Origin: Papiliotrema nemorosa
Lineage: Eukaryota; Basidiomycota; Tremellomycetes; Tremellales; Rhynchogastremaceae
DNA: 64,000 bases
NCBI GenBank assembly: GCA_032158125.1
Contig: JASKOT010000014.1
Span: 372,001-436,000, forward strand
Reading direction: 5' to 3'
Below, in pieces: positions 21,567 to 33,700 of this stretch. The position numbers were made by a program, and so were the translations under genes. Numbering within the stretch: the first letter of the stretch is position 1; every line of letters begins with the position of its first letter. The notes below the pieces were generated by a model. The model searched no databases and was not told the origin of the DNA. It saw only the letters and a list, made by a program, of their open reading frames with translations.

Positions 21567-23661
21567 TCAGCGTATATGCCTCTGCCACTCACTCCTCAGC
21601 CCTTCGAAGCGCCTCAGTGCATCTACCTCCCCCTCGGTCCAATGTGACGTGTCAAAATCCAATCGTGTCGAGTCTTCTCGCTTCATCTGCACCTTTCTCC
21701 GACATCGACTCTTCTCGGTCACGCCGCCTGTCATTTTGATAGAGCTAGCCGTGTCAATGCAGTATAACCCCCTTAATGGAGAATATACAACTCGTACGCG
21801 GGTCATATGTGTTTCGAGTCCCCCTGCGATGGGCTGTTCGTAAGAGAGCGTGATGTCGGGTGGGTCGGAGCACGACACAGTGAGCACCCCCAGAGCATGC
21901 CATATCTTCACCTGGTATGTCAGCCACACGAGTTGTCTTGTGTTATTGCCACCCGCAGAGCCCTTACCTTAGGTGAGGCCCGCTTGTACCCCTCCACCAA
22001 CTTGGCTATTCCTTCCCAAATCTCCCTCTCGTCCTTCTTCCACCCAATCTTATCGTCGAGTCGGATCGAGCTCGTCAACCGGCGCCTCCCCTGTGTATGC
22101 GATTGCATTACCAAAACTCGACCATCACGACGTATCTTGACAGTCGAGCCGTCCTCCATCTCCAGAATGATGGAGTTGGGCGCGGGTGAAGAAATAACGT
22201 GAATCGTCGACTTTGAGCGGGACGTCAAGCGCACCGGCCCGTGTGTGGACGGAAGGGCTCCCACCATGATGGGCTGGCAAGATTCGATTTCCGCCTTCAC
22301 ACTGATGTACTTTGACGGCTTGTCCATCTTTGGCGAGTTCGGAGGAGTTGGAAGAGGTGTTTGACCGAGCTGAAGACGTCCCGATCGTCCGACCTCTACG
22401 CCTTCTCGACCATAAAACACCTTCTTCCTGGCATCTTCTCGCGGATACTTCGGTCGAAGTGTGTTGATCGCCTCCGAATCACCCAGTACCGCTCTCCGCT
22501 TCTCCCTCCATCCCCTCTCCAAATCTCTCAACCCTTGAGGCGTCTCCTCAAACGTCTCGCTCAATACTCTGACCGGAGTCGATAACCCCATTCCCTCCAT
22601 TCCTCCCTTGACTCCACTTGAATCCACACCTCTCCTAGTCCCTCTGACTCGATTCGACGTCTTACCGTCATGCGCGTTTACCACAAACTTTGCGATTGGG
22701 CGTTTTCGGACCCTCTCAAAGAGTGAGGATCCACCCATTCTGCAAGACTATCTGTACCTTAGGGGGTTCTCTCCTCGCTTGTTTCCCATACATCAACACC
22801 ACCCACTTCAATCGGATGGGAAAGTGGTACATACCTCGAATGATCCTTTATGAACCCATCAATCAACCTCTCGGCCTGTCCACGAGTATACACCTCTCGA
22901 TCGTACCCCCTCTCTTTGTAGTCCTGTATCAAACACCTCGTCCAATTCTTTAAAGACTCCACGTCGAATTTATGATGGTGTGTGTTCTTGGGTACCTCGA
23001 ATAAGGGAAGACGGAAATATGAGGTTGTGTATTGTTCTGGAGCTACGCGGAGGGGGGAAGTCGGGGCTTGGAGATATTGTCTAACTCGGCGCTTTTGGGT
23101 ACGTGTAGCTCCTTTCGCCTTGGCGTGAGTGGGCTCGGAAGAGGCGATAGGTGATCCCCTCGTATTCTTCAGCGGGCTACTAGAGCTTGCGTTGGAGGGT
23201 GTGGTCTTTTGGGCTTGAGTGGTGGCCGTCACAGTTGAGCCTTCATCCGACGCGTCGGAGAAGGACGGTGATGGCGAAGTATCAGAGCCACCTACGGTCG
23301 AGCGACCCCTCGCCTCAGGGTCAGAGGGGAGAATGTTGTTGGGAGGCAGAGGCGAAGTGGGCGTCAAGGGAGATACGATCACCTTCTTCCTCACGCTCTG
23401 TGGGGCGTCCAGCGACAGATACTCCTTGAGCAGATGGACGAGCGAATGGCAGACGGATGTTCTACCTTCCAATATGGCTCGCTGTTTCAGAGTCTTATAA
23501 GTCCACCAGAACAATTTCCCCGGTCGAGTATCTTGTGTCACGCGTGATTCGGGATGAAGAGCTTGTAAGAGGGAGAGGAGTTTGTCTAGTCTGATTTCGA
23601 GGAGGATAAGGGTTGAGCAAGAGGTGGGCTGGGAGTTGTATCGTATTGACGGATAAGACAT
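21567..23661 (-). CDS. Conserved-looking protein of unknown function, ~650 residues
   Basis: I do not recognise this gene. Three long exons join cleanly: one intron splits DHSR from MGGSSLFERV (near 22742-22832, acceptor CTTGCAG), another joins ASPK to VKIWHALG (near 21912-21968). The N-terminal ~90 residues are helical (LILLEIRLDKLLSLLQALHP, VCHSLVHLLKEYL). Residues ~95-190 are disordered and Ser/Thr/Pro-rich. The middle has a Lys/Arg-rich stretch and phosphorylatable TPPNSP. The C-terminal third is beta-rich (STIHVISSPAPNSIILEMED, GSTVKIRRDGRVLVMQ, VKIWHALGVLTVSCSDPPDI). The DGSTVKIRRDG hairpin loosely recalls a polo-box strand pair, but this is not enough to name a family. Composition suggests a nuclear or spindle regulatory protein. 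It lies 437 bp downstream of the Zds gene's stop on the same strand. Confidence 0.6.
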
Positions 23662-24098
23662 CTCATCTATCCTCAGCGCTCTGTGTGAGGGATAGGTGTC
23701 TCCTTGGGTATAGAGGAGAGAAGTGCAGAAGTAGACGCAGACTGGAGGATGATCTAGGTCGACTCGTCGAGGTGTGTTTCAGGTTTGGAGCGATCGACAC
23801 GGCCAGTTGACTCAACCACCACACACAACATCGATCGCCCCGCTCAACGACAACTTTTCAATGGCGCAAATGGACAGCACACGATTGATCTGACACGATG
23901 CATGAGTAGCCGTTGCAACAAGAAGATTGTCCACGGCGGGAGAATGGAAAATGACAACAGTGACAACCTTTACCTCGTCATCCGCCCCCTTTGTACCTCT
24001 CTCTTCCTCATATCGTCCTGCAACTCCCTTCTGTCTGTACCAAAGTTTGATATTCGATATCACGTACTTATGGTGGACTACACATCCGAGTTTGCAGG
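23662..24098. other. Intergenic region upstream of the unknown gene
   Basis: 437 bp between the start of the unknown minus-strand gene and the stop of the Zds gene. No ORF with support and no clear motif. Confidence 0.35.
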
Positions 24099-27000
24099 TC
24101 ACCTATGATGGTACCCCGCACTCTGCGGTACCGGCTGCTGCACCCCTCTTCCCGGTTGAGGCGGGGGAGGGACCGCATAAGGGCTGAATTGGGGTACAGC
24201 ACTCACCCCACCAGGCGGCGGTCTGGGCTGACCCTGTTGTGCTTGGTAATATCCCCCGGGAGCCGGCGCTGCAGATTGAGAATGGACCATTCCGGGCGCA
24301 TGAGGATGACCCTGTTGAGGATGATATGGTGGATTAGAGTAAGATCTGTCGTACCCCTGTGGAGGCTGGCCTGGTGTATGTTGAGGTGGTGGTCGACGCA
24401 TATGAGGTGGGACGCTGTATTCTGAGGGATTGGCACCTGGAGGAAGACGTTGGGGAGGTTCCCATTGTTGAGGAGGCCGGACGGCGCCAGGTGGAGGACG
24501 GAAGATTTGTCCCGGTTGTCCACCGTATGTCGGTGGTGGATGACCTTGGCCCGGAGGGGGGCCAAACCGTTGACCAGGCTGAGGACCAGGTGAAGAAGGT
24601 CGGAAGGATGGAGATTGAGGATGGTGGAAGATCTGTCCCGGTTGAGGACCTGAATGTTGGGGGTGTAGTGAAGGTGGAGGTCGAGCTTCAGATACAACCC
24701 GACGCATACCTGCTCCAGAGACCACGGCAGGAGCACCGGGTTGAGATGGCCCAGCCACGCCTCCTTGAGGAGGATACGAACCTTCTCGTGCAGGTGGACC
24801 AGGTTGGACCGGGTTGGAATAAGTACGTTGACGAGTGTCTCTCATCTCGTGCATCGACTGGCTTGGACCCATCCCGTGGGCGTGGCCGTTTGGAGCTGGA
24901 GGTCCGGGATACCCCGGTGAAGGTGATCGTTGGTCTGTATTGCGCGGATCACGAGGATCTCTCGGTCCACTGGGACTCATCCCGTAATCGCTAGTGGGTC
25001 GAGGTTGGCCAGGACCAGGCGGTGATAGAGCTCGGTGTGTGGGTGGAGGTGTAGACCCCGCTCTCGACTGTTGTTGTTGGAGATGAGCATAGGGTGGTTG
25101 CTGGGAATTCGGTGGTGGACCAGAATGCTGAGGAGGATGTTGCGGTTGATGCTGTGGTGGATGTTGAGATGGATGTTGCTGAGGATGTTGAGAGTATTGC
25201 GGACCTAGAGCAGGCGGGGGTTGGTGCTCTCGAGGGGGAGGTTGTTGATGCGAATGATGCGAAAGCGGTCTCGGCCCCTTCATCCCTGCCGAGCGCAACT
25301 CACTATCCACCTGGGCATTCTGCATTCCATAACTTGGACTCCTCACAGGCGCCTCGGCGTCTCGTCCAGGTTGCCTCGACCGATCGGGTTTAGTCAGGCC
25401 CGTCTTCTTCCCAGACGCGGGAGCAATAGGTTGAGGTTGTTGGTGTATTTCTTCTCTTGGCAGAGGTTTCCCCGCTGATCCAACATCGATAGGTTTTGGC
25501 GGAGTTCCCTTTGCTGGAGCAGATTTGGCTTCCTTCTTCTCATCCTCTCCATTTGCCTTTTTCTCTTCGGCAACATTCCGTCCGATCACGCCAAGATACC
25601 AGAACATCAAGTTGGATATCAAGACTTGTTCGTATAATGGCCTTCGAGCATTGGCAAGCTTGATATGACTCAGTCGATATACCGCTCTCTCCACGTGTAT
25701 AGGATATCGCGAGTAAGAGTTGAACGCAGGCGAAGTTGGGCTGGGTGTTGGTGTATGACCAAGGCTTTTGGCGGATTTGGACGATCCGAGCAGAGCCGCT
25801 GCGGCAGCAGGACCAGCTGAAGAGAAGTTTGAGACGGAAGAAGGTTCCTCTTGTTTCTTCTTGGATCCACCGAAGAGGGATCCAAGGAAACGATCCTTGT
25901 CTTTTTTACCCTTCTTCTCCTTGTCCTTCTCTTTGTCTTTATCCTTTTTCGATGAGAAGAATCCACCCTTCTTCTCTTTCTCCTTTTCCTTTTCCTTCTC
26001 CTTGTCTGCAGTTTTGGACGGCGCGGCGTACGACTCGGGGCGGATTAGGGGAGGGGGCACAACCGTCTCCTTGGCAGGCTGCGGTGTCTGAAGAGAAGAC
26101 GAATGTATGGACGTCCTCTGTGCAGGCGGAGCCATGCCCGGAGGAAGCTCGTATACTGTCTGCTTAGGAGTAGTCGGGGAAGTAGGAGAAGTCGATGTGC
26201 GGTGATACTGCTGTTCCCCAGGGACCGATAGATGGAGACCTCCAGACAAGCGGTCTCCCACAGGCCTCTCATTGGAACCGTCACTTGGGGAAGGGCGTCG
26301 CTGAAGAGGATCAATGACACTCTCTTGCGTCGGTGTCTTTTCGCCATCCTTGAACCAGTCTCCGCCCGAAGTCGATCGTGGGATTTGAGGTAGATCCAGG
26401 CGCAAGTTTGGAGGGGAACCTTCCGGACTGGGACTCAGGCTCTCGCTACGAGAGGAGCTGCCCGAGACGGAAGAAGACCTAGAATCTCGAGCGTAAGCAT
26501 CGAAAATGTGCGTTTCATCGGTCTCGGTGGATGTATCGCTTGGCCGCCTGGATGCAGGTTCGAGGTACATTGCCGCGTCGTGGTATCGTTCCGACGAGTC
26601 GTCGTCATCATGCGAGTCCACGCTGCTATCCTTGAAAGCCGACTCTTCCGACTCGTCACTCCCCGGTCGACGCCTGTTGGCTCCATCGTCGTCGTCTTCC
26701 AGACCTGGAATATCGATTACGGGCGCGGCGGTCATTCGCCCCTTACGAGTCGCCGCGAATCGATGGCCACCCCCATCACCTGCCAAACCAGCTTTCCTGA
26801 TCTTGGTTCGAGCAGATCGTCGCAAGATGCTTGGTGGCCGGGCAAGGGGTGCTCCGTGATCATCGCTGCCTGACGGAATGTCGTCTTGCAAGACTACCAA
26901 TCAGCGATATTCCAGCACGCGAGCTGGATGACTCACAGCCCAGGGCCACGTTCATCGACAGACTCCTCCGTAGCAGACTCCTCACTTGATCAGGGTTGTC

Positions 27001-27812
27001 CGTCTCATCAGCCTCATCCATGACCATCTCCAGTTTCTGAAGATCTTGCAGGGTCAAACCCTTCTCTCCACTTCTTCCACCATAGATACTAGCTCTCTGC
27101 CGGCTAGGCAAGGGTGGGACTTCCTCCTCTGCATCATCCCCAGGTCTTGGCTGATACTGTTTGCTCAACATACTCCTCTTCCTCCCTAATCCTCCTTCCC
27201 TCCGCGACCCATTCCTGGCCAACCAACTTGGACTCCTCGCCAGTCCTGGTGAGTCACCAGCGGGCGCATCAGGATTTTCCGGATCACTCGACGTATGAGC
27301 TTTGAGAAATGCTCGAAATTCCCCAGGGGCGAGTTCGGGGTGTAAATGCGCAGGGACCCAAAATAGACCAGCATTGTCCCCGTCCAGACCGTCGGATGAA
27401 GAGAGCGTTATATCGTCGTTGGAGGAGTATGAGGGGAAGGATGAGGATGCGGTAGATGATGAGCCGGAGGATCCGGATGGTGAAGGTGGTGGAAGGTCGG
27501 GATCGAGGGGGAGTGCACCGGGTCCAGTGGCAGATCCTGACCTTCGGCGTAGATTGCTATTTGGGTCAAGCCGAGGTCGTAACAGACAAAGGCATGCGAG
27601 GGGTGCGTATGCAGAGGATGTCGTGCGAGATAGTCGTATTGAGCATAAAGTATATATAGCGGCATGTGGATGGTGTAGTGGGAAAGCGCACAGGTCAGCA
27701 ACCGATAACTCGACAAACAGCCCAGCAAAGCCAAGACGTAGACAAGGTGGTAAACTCACCGTAACGTCCTAAACTCCCTCGCAATCTCTTCATCGCTCAC
27801 CTCCTGACTCAT
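24099..27812 (-). CDS. Zds1/Zds2-family protein with long Pro/Gln-rich tail
   Basis: Zds proteins bind the PP2A regulatory subunit Cdc55/B55 and control mitotic exit, polarity and stress signalling. Exon 1 (27812-27760, MSQEVSDEEIAREFRTLR) joins across a 203-nt intron to NLRRRSGSATG; another short intron near 26890-26935 joins MNVALG to FLQDDIPSGSD. The family N-terminal motif FWVPAHLHPELAPGEF is at ~27315-27366. The Zds C-terminal domain is at ~25580-25725: RYPIHVERAVYRLSHIKLAN, ARRPLYEQVLISNLMFWYLG. Between them are disordered, Ser-rich and Lys/Glu-rich segments (KEKEKEKEKEKKGGFFSSKK). Unusually, the Zds domain is followed by ~490 residues rich in Pro, Gln, His and Gly (QHPQQHPSQHPPQHQPQHP, PGQRFGPPPGQGHPPP). 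In yeast Zds1 the domain is near the C-terminus. About 1,150 residues in total. Confidence 0.82.
24102..25580 (-). repeat. Low-complexity Pro/Gln/His/Gly-coding tail of the Zds gene
   Basis: Imperfect short codon repeats on the minus strand, densest at 25030-25260 (CAx-CCx units coding QHP/PPQH) and 24180-24680 (PPPGQ / PGQIF units). They encode a disordered, prion-like tail. The repeat also creates long spurious ORFs in other frames. Confidence 0.7.
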
Positions 27813-28659
27813 CTCGGATCGTGTGGACTACCGTACAAATCTAAGATTGTATGGATACGTTGCGGTCGTCGTAGCTGATCCCTTCAAAGGATCAAAATCA
27901 GGGTCCGGCTTGATTCGTCGGTCGAATTGGCTAGTGATCGCTTCGCCCTCGTCTGTTTGGGTGTTATCGTGTCGTGAATGACTATAGATACAGGACTCGT
28001 TCGTGAATACTTTGTAGGTGGTTCGAATGCGAGGTGATGGGATGTACAGGTCGAGAGGCGGTGATGCAGATGCACCGAGTGGCAGTTTGTCGCGCGAGCG
28101 CAGAGAGGGACACAAAGGGTGCTGTATATCGTGTACCTTGATGAGTGGTCCCCTTCGACCACAGGTCTACCGCGCCTCTATCGTGTGCAGAGTAGCTTCA
28201 CCTCGTCGATATCGGTCTACTCGATCGTCTACGCTGGCGAGTGACAAGTCGGGGGGTGTTTGAGAGGTGTGGTATAGCTATTTAGCACAGAAGCCCTCTG
28301 CATCATACGGGGGGCTACTGGACCCTGCACCAGGCAACTTTGAATTTCCCACCCACTTAAACGTCGCCTATAATCCCTCAATACCTGTCAACACTCATTC
28401 TTTGACAGCCTATGCATGCTTCAGCAGATCAGCTTCTCAGGTCAGCTAGCTTTGACATCTCAGCATCTTTACATTGCTGTCATGTCTGATTTGGCGTCGG
28501 AGGAATGACAGACTTATACTCGTCCTTGTTAAGAGGTGGGAGCGGCTATCACCGGTAATCTCCCCCTCCACCCAAGTCGACCGCGAGTGATCTTTCACCG
28601 CAGGCATTTCTGCTCTGTTCACGACATGGCCGTATAGAGGTCCCATCAGCCGCCGAGAC
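27813..28659. promoter_or_regulatory. Long divergent promoter region Zds / OPT transporter
   Basis: 847 bp, the second longest gene-free stretch of the window, between two outward-facing starts. It has C-rich runs, including CCCCCT at 28562-28567, and several TATC/GATA cores, but none arranged strikingly. No ORF with support. Confidence 0.4.
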
Positions 28660-31600
28660 ATGTCGAAAAGGATAGACGTGGAGGATGCAGAGGCGTACGA
28701 ACTGCCCTCACTGCGAGCGACGACCTTTCCCCTGCCGAACGAACTGGACGACGATTTTGACGTTCACGAAGCAGCCAGGTTACTCGAGGATGAGCATGAC
28801 GACGAGCGAGCGGGTCGATTGTCGGGAGAGTACAAACCGCGTGGTAGTGCTGGAAGGCATGTGAGAGGAAGTGAAGATGACAAAGGTGAGGTCGTAGGCA
28901 AGGGCTCGAGCGTGGAGGAGCTCATCAAGCGGGTACGCCTTTCTCACTGAGGTTTAGATACACACATCTGCTCTCTGTCCTCATCTATGTCGATCTCACC
29001 CTGATCGATTGTCAATGCCTCATACTGATGATAGACCGTACCGGAGACCGATGATCCGACACTCCCGAGTCTCACCCTGCGAACGCTTCTAGTCGGCTGC
29101 TTCTTCTGCCTCATCGGAGCAAGCGCTTCCCAGGTGTTCTACTTCAAGTCGAATGCGCCTTCGTTTAGTCAATACTTTGTAATTCTCGCGACATATCCTA
29201 TTGGTCACGGATTAGCAAACGAGAGGTTCATTCCTCGAGGACGAAGGATACTGGGCATGGAGCTGAATCCGGGTCCATTCAGTATCAAAGAAGCAATCCT
29301 CATCAGGTTTGTCCGGCTACACATTTCGGTGATACCAGACCAAGCTGAGATGCCAGTGTCATATTCTCGTCCGGAGCTATGTCTGCATACGCTGCGGATA
29401 TCCTAGCGATCATGGACCTGTACTTCCACATGCCCATGCCTGCACTTCCTGCTATCGTGCTGCTCCTTACCACCCAATGTGTCGGTTTCGGGCTAGCAGG
29501 TCAGTCTCTTTCATCTTCCTCGTATCCACTTGGCGAGATGCTTACTCCAGGGTTGGTCCAGAACCTATTGGTGTCCACACCAGCAATGTATTGGCCTGGC
29601 ACACTAGTCACCGTACAGCTCTTCACCACCCTCTACTCTTCCACTTCTTCCACCTTATCTCGCGCAGCCGCTCTCGCCACCCGAGATAGACTCCGGGTCT
29701 TCATACTCGTCTTCACCGCCATATTCATCTATCAGTTCCTCCCCTTTCTCGTCTTCCCTACATTGACCAGCATCGCCGTGCTGTGTCTCGCGAATAATGG
29801 GTCTTGGTGGATGAGGACTCTGGGCTCGGGATACAAGGGGTTGGGAATGTTCAACTTTAGTCTGGATTGGAGCAGTATAGGGAGCAGTGGACCGCTGTTC
29901 ACCCCTTACTGGGCTTTGGGAAACTACTTCGGTGGGCTGATGGGGATGTGTTGGGTGGTAAGTGATCTATCTGCTATGCCATGCATGCAGCTGATGAGCA
30001 GGTCATGCCGGTGTTGTTGGCTTTCAACTTTTGGTAAGGCAGCTGGCTCGTCAAAGGCGAAGGGCGTCAGCTGATCCCAGGAATGCGAGAGACTTTCCGG
30101 GCGTAGCGTCGTCAGGACTATTCAATTCGAAATATGAAAAGTCAGTATGAAGGCCGTTTTCACCTTGCGCAATCTGACGGGCAGATTCGATGTGACCTCT
30201 GTGATGAACCCCGACATGTCACTGAATGAGGTTGCTTGGGAGGAAGCCAAACCGCTACTCTTGACACCTTATTTGTGAGCAAGGCTACTCTACCTTGAAG
30301 CTCAAGCTCACACGCATAGCGCCATCTCTTATGCTTTGTCTTTCGCTGCATTGTCGAGCACCCTTGTGCACGTCTGGCTTTGGCATCGGGACGATATACG
30401 TGCCGGTAGGTTTGTTCACGAACCAAATTTGAAAGTAGCTGATATCAGCAATATCAAAATCCCACATTCAGCCAAACGATGTTCACAAGTCTGTTGACTT
30501 CCGTATACTAGACATTGAGGCTGACCAAACAGCAAACTGATGAGATCCTATCTGCCTGTACCGGCGTCTTGGTATATCGGCCTCCTAGCGATCAACTTTG
30601 GTGCAGCAGGTGAGCTACGATGTACCGCACCTGCGTAGCTCATGCCAACAGTCATGCTTGTGAAAACCACATCGCTACAAATGCCAATATGGGCTCTGGT
30701 GCTGTCCATAGTACTTGCTCTGGTAAGTTGATCGGCCAATTTCGCCCTGAAGCTGACCACAGATCTTCCTCGTACCGTGAGATTGTCCCTTCGGATGCAG
30801 TCGACTTCAGCTGAAAGCAAGAGCTGGTATCATCGCTGCTGTCAGCAACAACTTCATTGGGCTGAACGTCTTCACAGAGTTGTCAGTTGTGGTAATCACG
30901 TGGGTCGGAGCTTACAGAGTAGCATCGCGGGGTTGCTGATGCCGGGTAAGCCGATCGGCAAGTGAGTGTTGTCCTGGCGAAGAGAAGGACTCTGGCTGAT
31001 GATCAGCGTCACGTTCAAGTGTTTTGGCTGTGAGTTCACTCAACAGCGTCTTGCCAGCTCACACGTAGACATGGCCATGTCACAAGCCCTGTCCTTGACG
31101 GCCGATCTCAAGCTGGGATGGTATACCTCCATCCCACCACGAGAGATGTTTGCATGTCAAATCTTAGGCACCGTGCTCGGCTGTTTTGCCAATTGTCAGT
31201 CCTTGACGACCGGGTCACGGAAAAGCTGACCTTTAGACATCACCCTTGTCAGCGTGGTCAATGACAAGCGAGCGTTCCTTGATGGATCGACGGTCGACCC
31301 GACAGGACAATGGACCGGTCGATCGCCTGGCATATTCTATTCTGCCAGTATCATCTGGGGTGCAGTTGCCCCCAAGCGGTTCTTCACCGGCGGCTATGAA
31401 GTCTTATATCTCGGGTCAGTTAAGGTTGTCGCGCATTTGGACCTAGGCTAACCTCCAGCTTTGCATTAGGAGCGATCGTACCAGTAGCCTGCTGGCTTGC
31501 GCATAAGCGATGGCCGGGAATGAAGTTTCACAAGGTCAGCTGGCGAACTATGCTGGGTGTATCATGGAGTTGACCATCCAGGTGGTCTTCCCAATCGTGT

Positions 31601-31954
31601 GTAGTGGAGCAACAGTTGTGCCACAATAGTGAGCTTATTGTATCTCAAAGGAGTCAAGCTCATTGTCAGTCCAACCAACATCATACTCGCCAGCGCAATC
31701 ATGGCGGTGCTGGCGAATGGTTGGTTCGCAAAGAAGTACCCAGAGGTACACGGGAAATACGTATACGTCGTCAGGTCAGCTGCTAACATGCCTGGCGAGC
31801 AGTTCAGCTGATATCTAGTTCCGCGCTGGACGCTGGAACGGCCATCACGGCTTTGACGATATACCTCTTTTTCGGCGTGTTGAGCAGTTGGGACGGTCCA
31901 GCATGGTGGGGCAACTCTGCCATAGATTCCGAGCATTGTACACCTGGATCGTAG
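28660..31954 (+). CDS. OPT-family oligopeptide transporter
   Basis: A proton-coupled importer of small peptides (or peptide-like iron/glutathione compounds) in the plasma membrane. An acidic, cytosolic N-terminus (~95 residues) precedes TVPETDDPTLPSLTLRTLLV, then many transmembrane segments. Family motifs are visible: MELNPGPFSIKEAIL (the NPGPF motif), GGLMGMCWVV, KLMRSYLPVPASWYIGLLAI, MAMSQALSLTADLKLGWYTS, IPPREMFACQILGTVLGCFA, FFTGGYEVLYLG and, at the end, LSSWDGPAWWGNSAIDSEHC TPGS before the TAG at 31952-31954. These match the fungal OPT set. Roughly 15 introns, mostly 40-55 nt with CTGA branch sites, cut the second half, so single frames look broken although the gene is intact. Substrate cannot be inferred. 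Confidence 0.9.
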
Positions 31955-32231
31955 TGCTTCTCACCAATATGGACCATGCATAGATCAATAGACAGCCCGA
32001 GGTGTACGAGAAGTTGAGGGAAGGAGATTGCGGCGATGTCCGCTGAAACGATGATGCACGCGTTGGAGAGGTACTCGAACAAGGTGACCCCATTCCACCT
32101 CTCGACATCTACACTTCATCACACGCTACTTCCTTCCCTTTTAGAGTCTGAGACAGCCTTGCAGCGCAAAATCAGCTTCTCTGAGAAGTACTCCTGGACT
32201 ACCGCCTTGAAAGAACTGTATACGGAGCAAC

Positions 32232-32425
32232 ATGGTGAGTGACAATGACCCGTTATGGACTCCGGCTGATGCGTCTTCAGGCTAGACGATACGATAGTGA
32301 GCTGATATAAGCCATTAGTCGTGGTAGCTGACACATATAGGCAGAACTACCATCTTCTCGCCGGAAGGTAAGCTCACAGCCACTGAATCTGGGATAAAGC
32401 TGACAACCAGGGCGACTCTTCCAAG
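32232..32425 (+). other. PSMA4: Cluster of microexons at the 5' end of PSMA4
   Basis: Coding exons of 3 nt (ATG only, plus leader), 16, 27 and 15 nt, separated by introns of 46, 44 and 43 nt. The frame runs through all of them into the conserved proteasome signature, which supports every junction. Confidence 0.85.
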
Positions 32426-33488
32426 GTCAGCTTCATTCTTGATCCGAGGGCTGTGCCTTGCCGCCATGAGACGTTGCAGATTGGTGCTGACTTCCAGTGG
32501 AGTATGCCATGGAAGCTATCTCACACGCTGGAACCGTCCTCGCTGTACTCTCAAAGGAAGGTATAGCCATGGCCGCAGAGAAGGTACGGGCTCACTTTCC
32601 CCTCCGTCTGATTTCGGCTGATGCGCTCAGAAAGTCACGGGTAAACTGCTCGATCTTTCCCTTGCACCAGGAGGTGAAGGAATGGGAGGTGAGGGTGCAG
32701 AGGCATGGATGGGCGGAGGAGGGGAAAAGATCTTCCTCTTGAACAAGTGAGCTTCCGCCTCTAGTCGCATTCAATCAGCTCATGAACAGCAACATTCTGG
32801 CTGGATTGGCGGGTATCACTTCGGATGCCAACTCTTTGGTCAATTTCGCGAGGAATGCGGCTCAACGTCATTTGTTCACTTATGATGAGGATATTCCAGT
32901 GGAGATTCTCGTTCAGCGATTATGCGATATGAAGCAGGGTTACACACAGTACGGAGGTGAGTTATGGGTCCTACCCGTGTGGACCTGGAATAGTGCTCAG
33001 TCTAGGCCTTCGACCATTCGGTGTGTCGTTGTTATATGTAGGCCACGACCCGATCCACGGTTTCCAGCTGTATCATTCCGACCCATCTGGCAACTATTCA
33101 GGATGGAAAGCCACCTGTATTGGGGCGAACCACTCGAGCGCCACTTCGCTCTTGAAGCAGGATTACAAGGATGATCTGACTTTGGAAGATGCCAAGGAAC
33201 TCGTATTGAAAGTGATGAGCAAGAGTATGGACTCTACAAAGTTGAGCAGTGAGAAGTGTAAGTTTAAGGTCTATAGATGCCGAAGAGAACTGACGAGTAG
33301 TGGAATTTGCGACCATGTCGCTGCACCCTCAAACAAAGCAGCCCTTGGCAAAGATCTACAGGCCATCAGAGGTTGATGCACTGTTGAGAAAGCTGGAGTT
33401 GGGAGGTACACAAGAGGAGCAGGTGGGCGTTGGAGAGGGAACTGGAGGAGGAGGTGGTGGGGAGGGTAATGTCGCCATGAGCACTTAG
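32232..33488 (+). CDS. PSMA4: 20S proteasome subunit alpha type-4
   Basis: Alpha-ring subunit (yeast Pre9, alpha3) of the proteasome core. The start exon ends exactly after its ATG (32232-32234); then come exons 32281-32296 (16 nt), 32341-32367 (27 nt), 32411-32425 (15 nt) and 32498-32583. Joined, they read [20 protein letters not shown] then [20 protein letters not shown], the alpha-subunit N-terminal signature with the [20 protein letters not shown] that forms the gate. Later segments: [60 protein letters not shown] and [21 protein letters not shown] Gly-rich insertion of about 20 residues ([19 protein letters not shown]) precedes EKIFLLN, where other family members have a short loop, and the C-terminus ends in another Gly-rich stretch. 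Identity is certain. Confidence 0.95.
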
Positions 33489-33700
33489 ATGTTACGTGTC
33501 TAGTGAGGCTGAGCATGCATATGAGAACCCACATGAACTATTCATGTATTGCATCCTGTGCATCCTCTAGAACGATGACCATGGATGCGTGTTGGCTGGA
33601 AGATGCATCTGCGGCGATGTCCGATTCAGCGGTTCAACACCTTTGGCATCCATCTGCATTGCGCATCCTCTACAAGACTCTCAGCGTTTCCAAATCCAGC

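Noticed and set aside
24203..25393. Several long ORFs on both strands
   Set aside because: They are other frames of the repetitive Pro/Gln/His-coding Zds tail.
28660..31954. Apparent broken transporter (pseudogene) because frames stop repeatedly
   Set aside because: Each stop lies in a short GT-AG interval with a CTGA branch site, and the joined exons give a continuous OPT protein.
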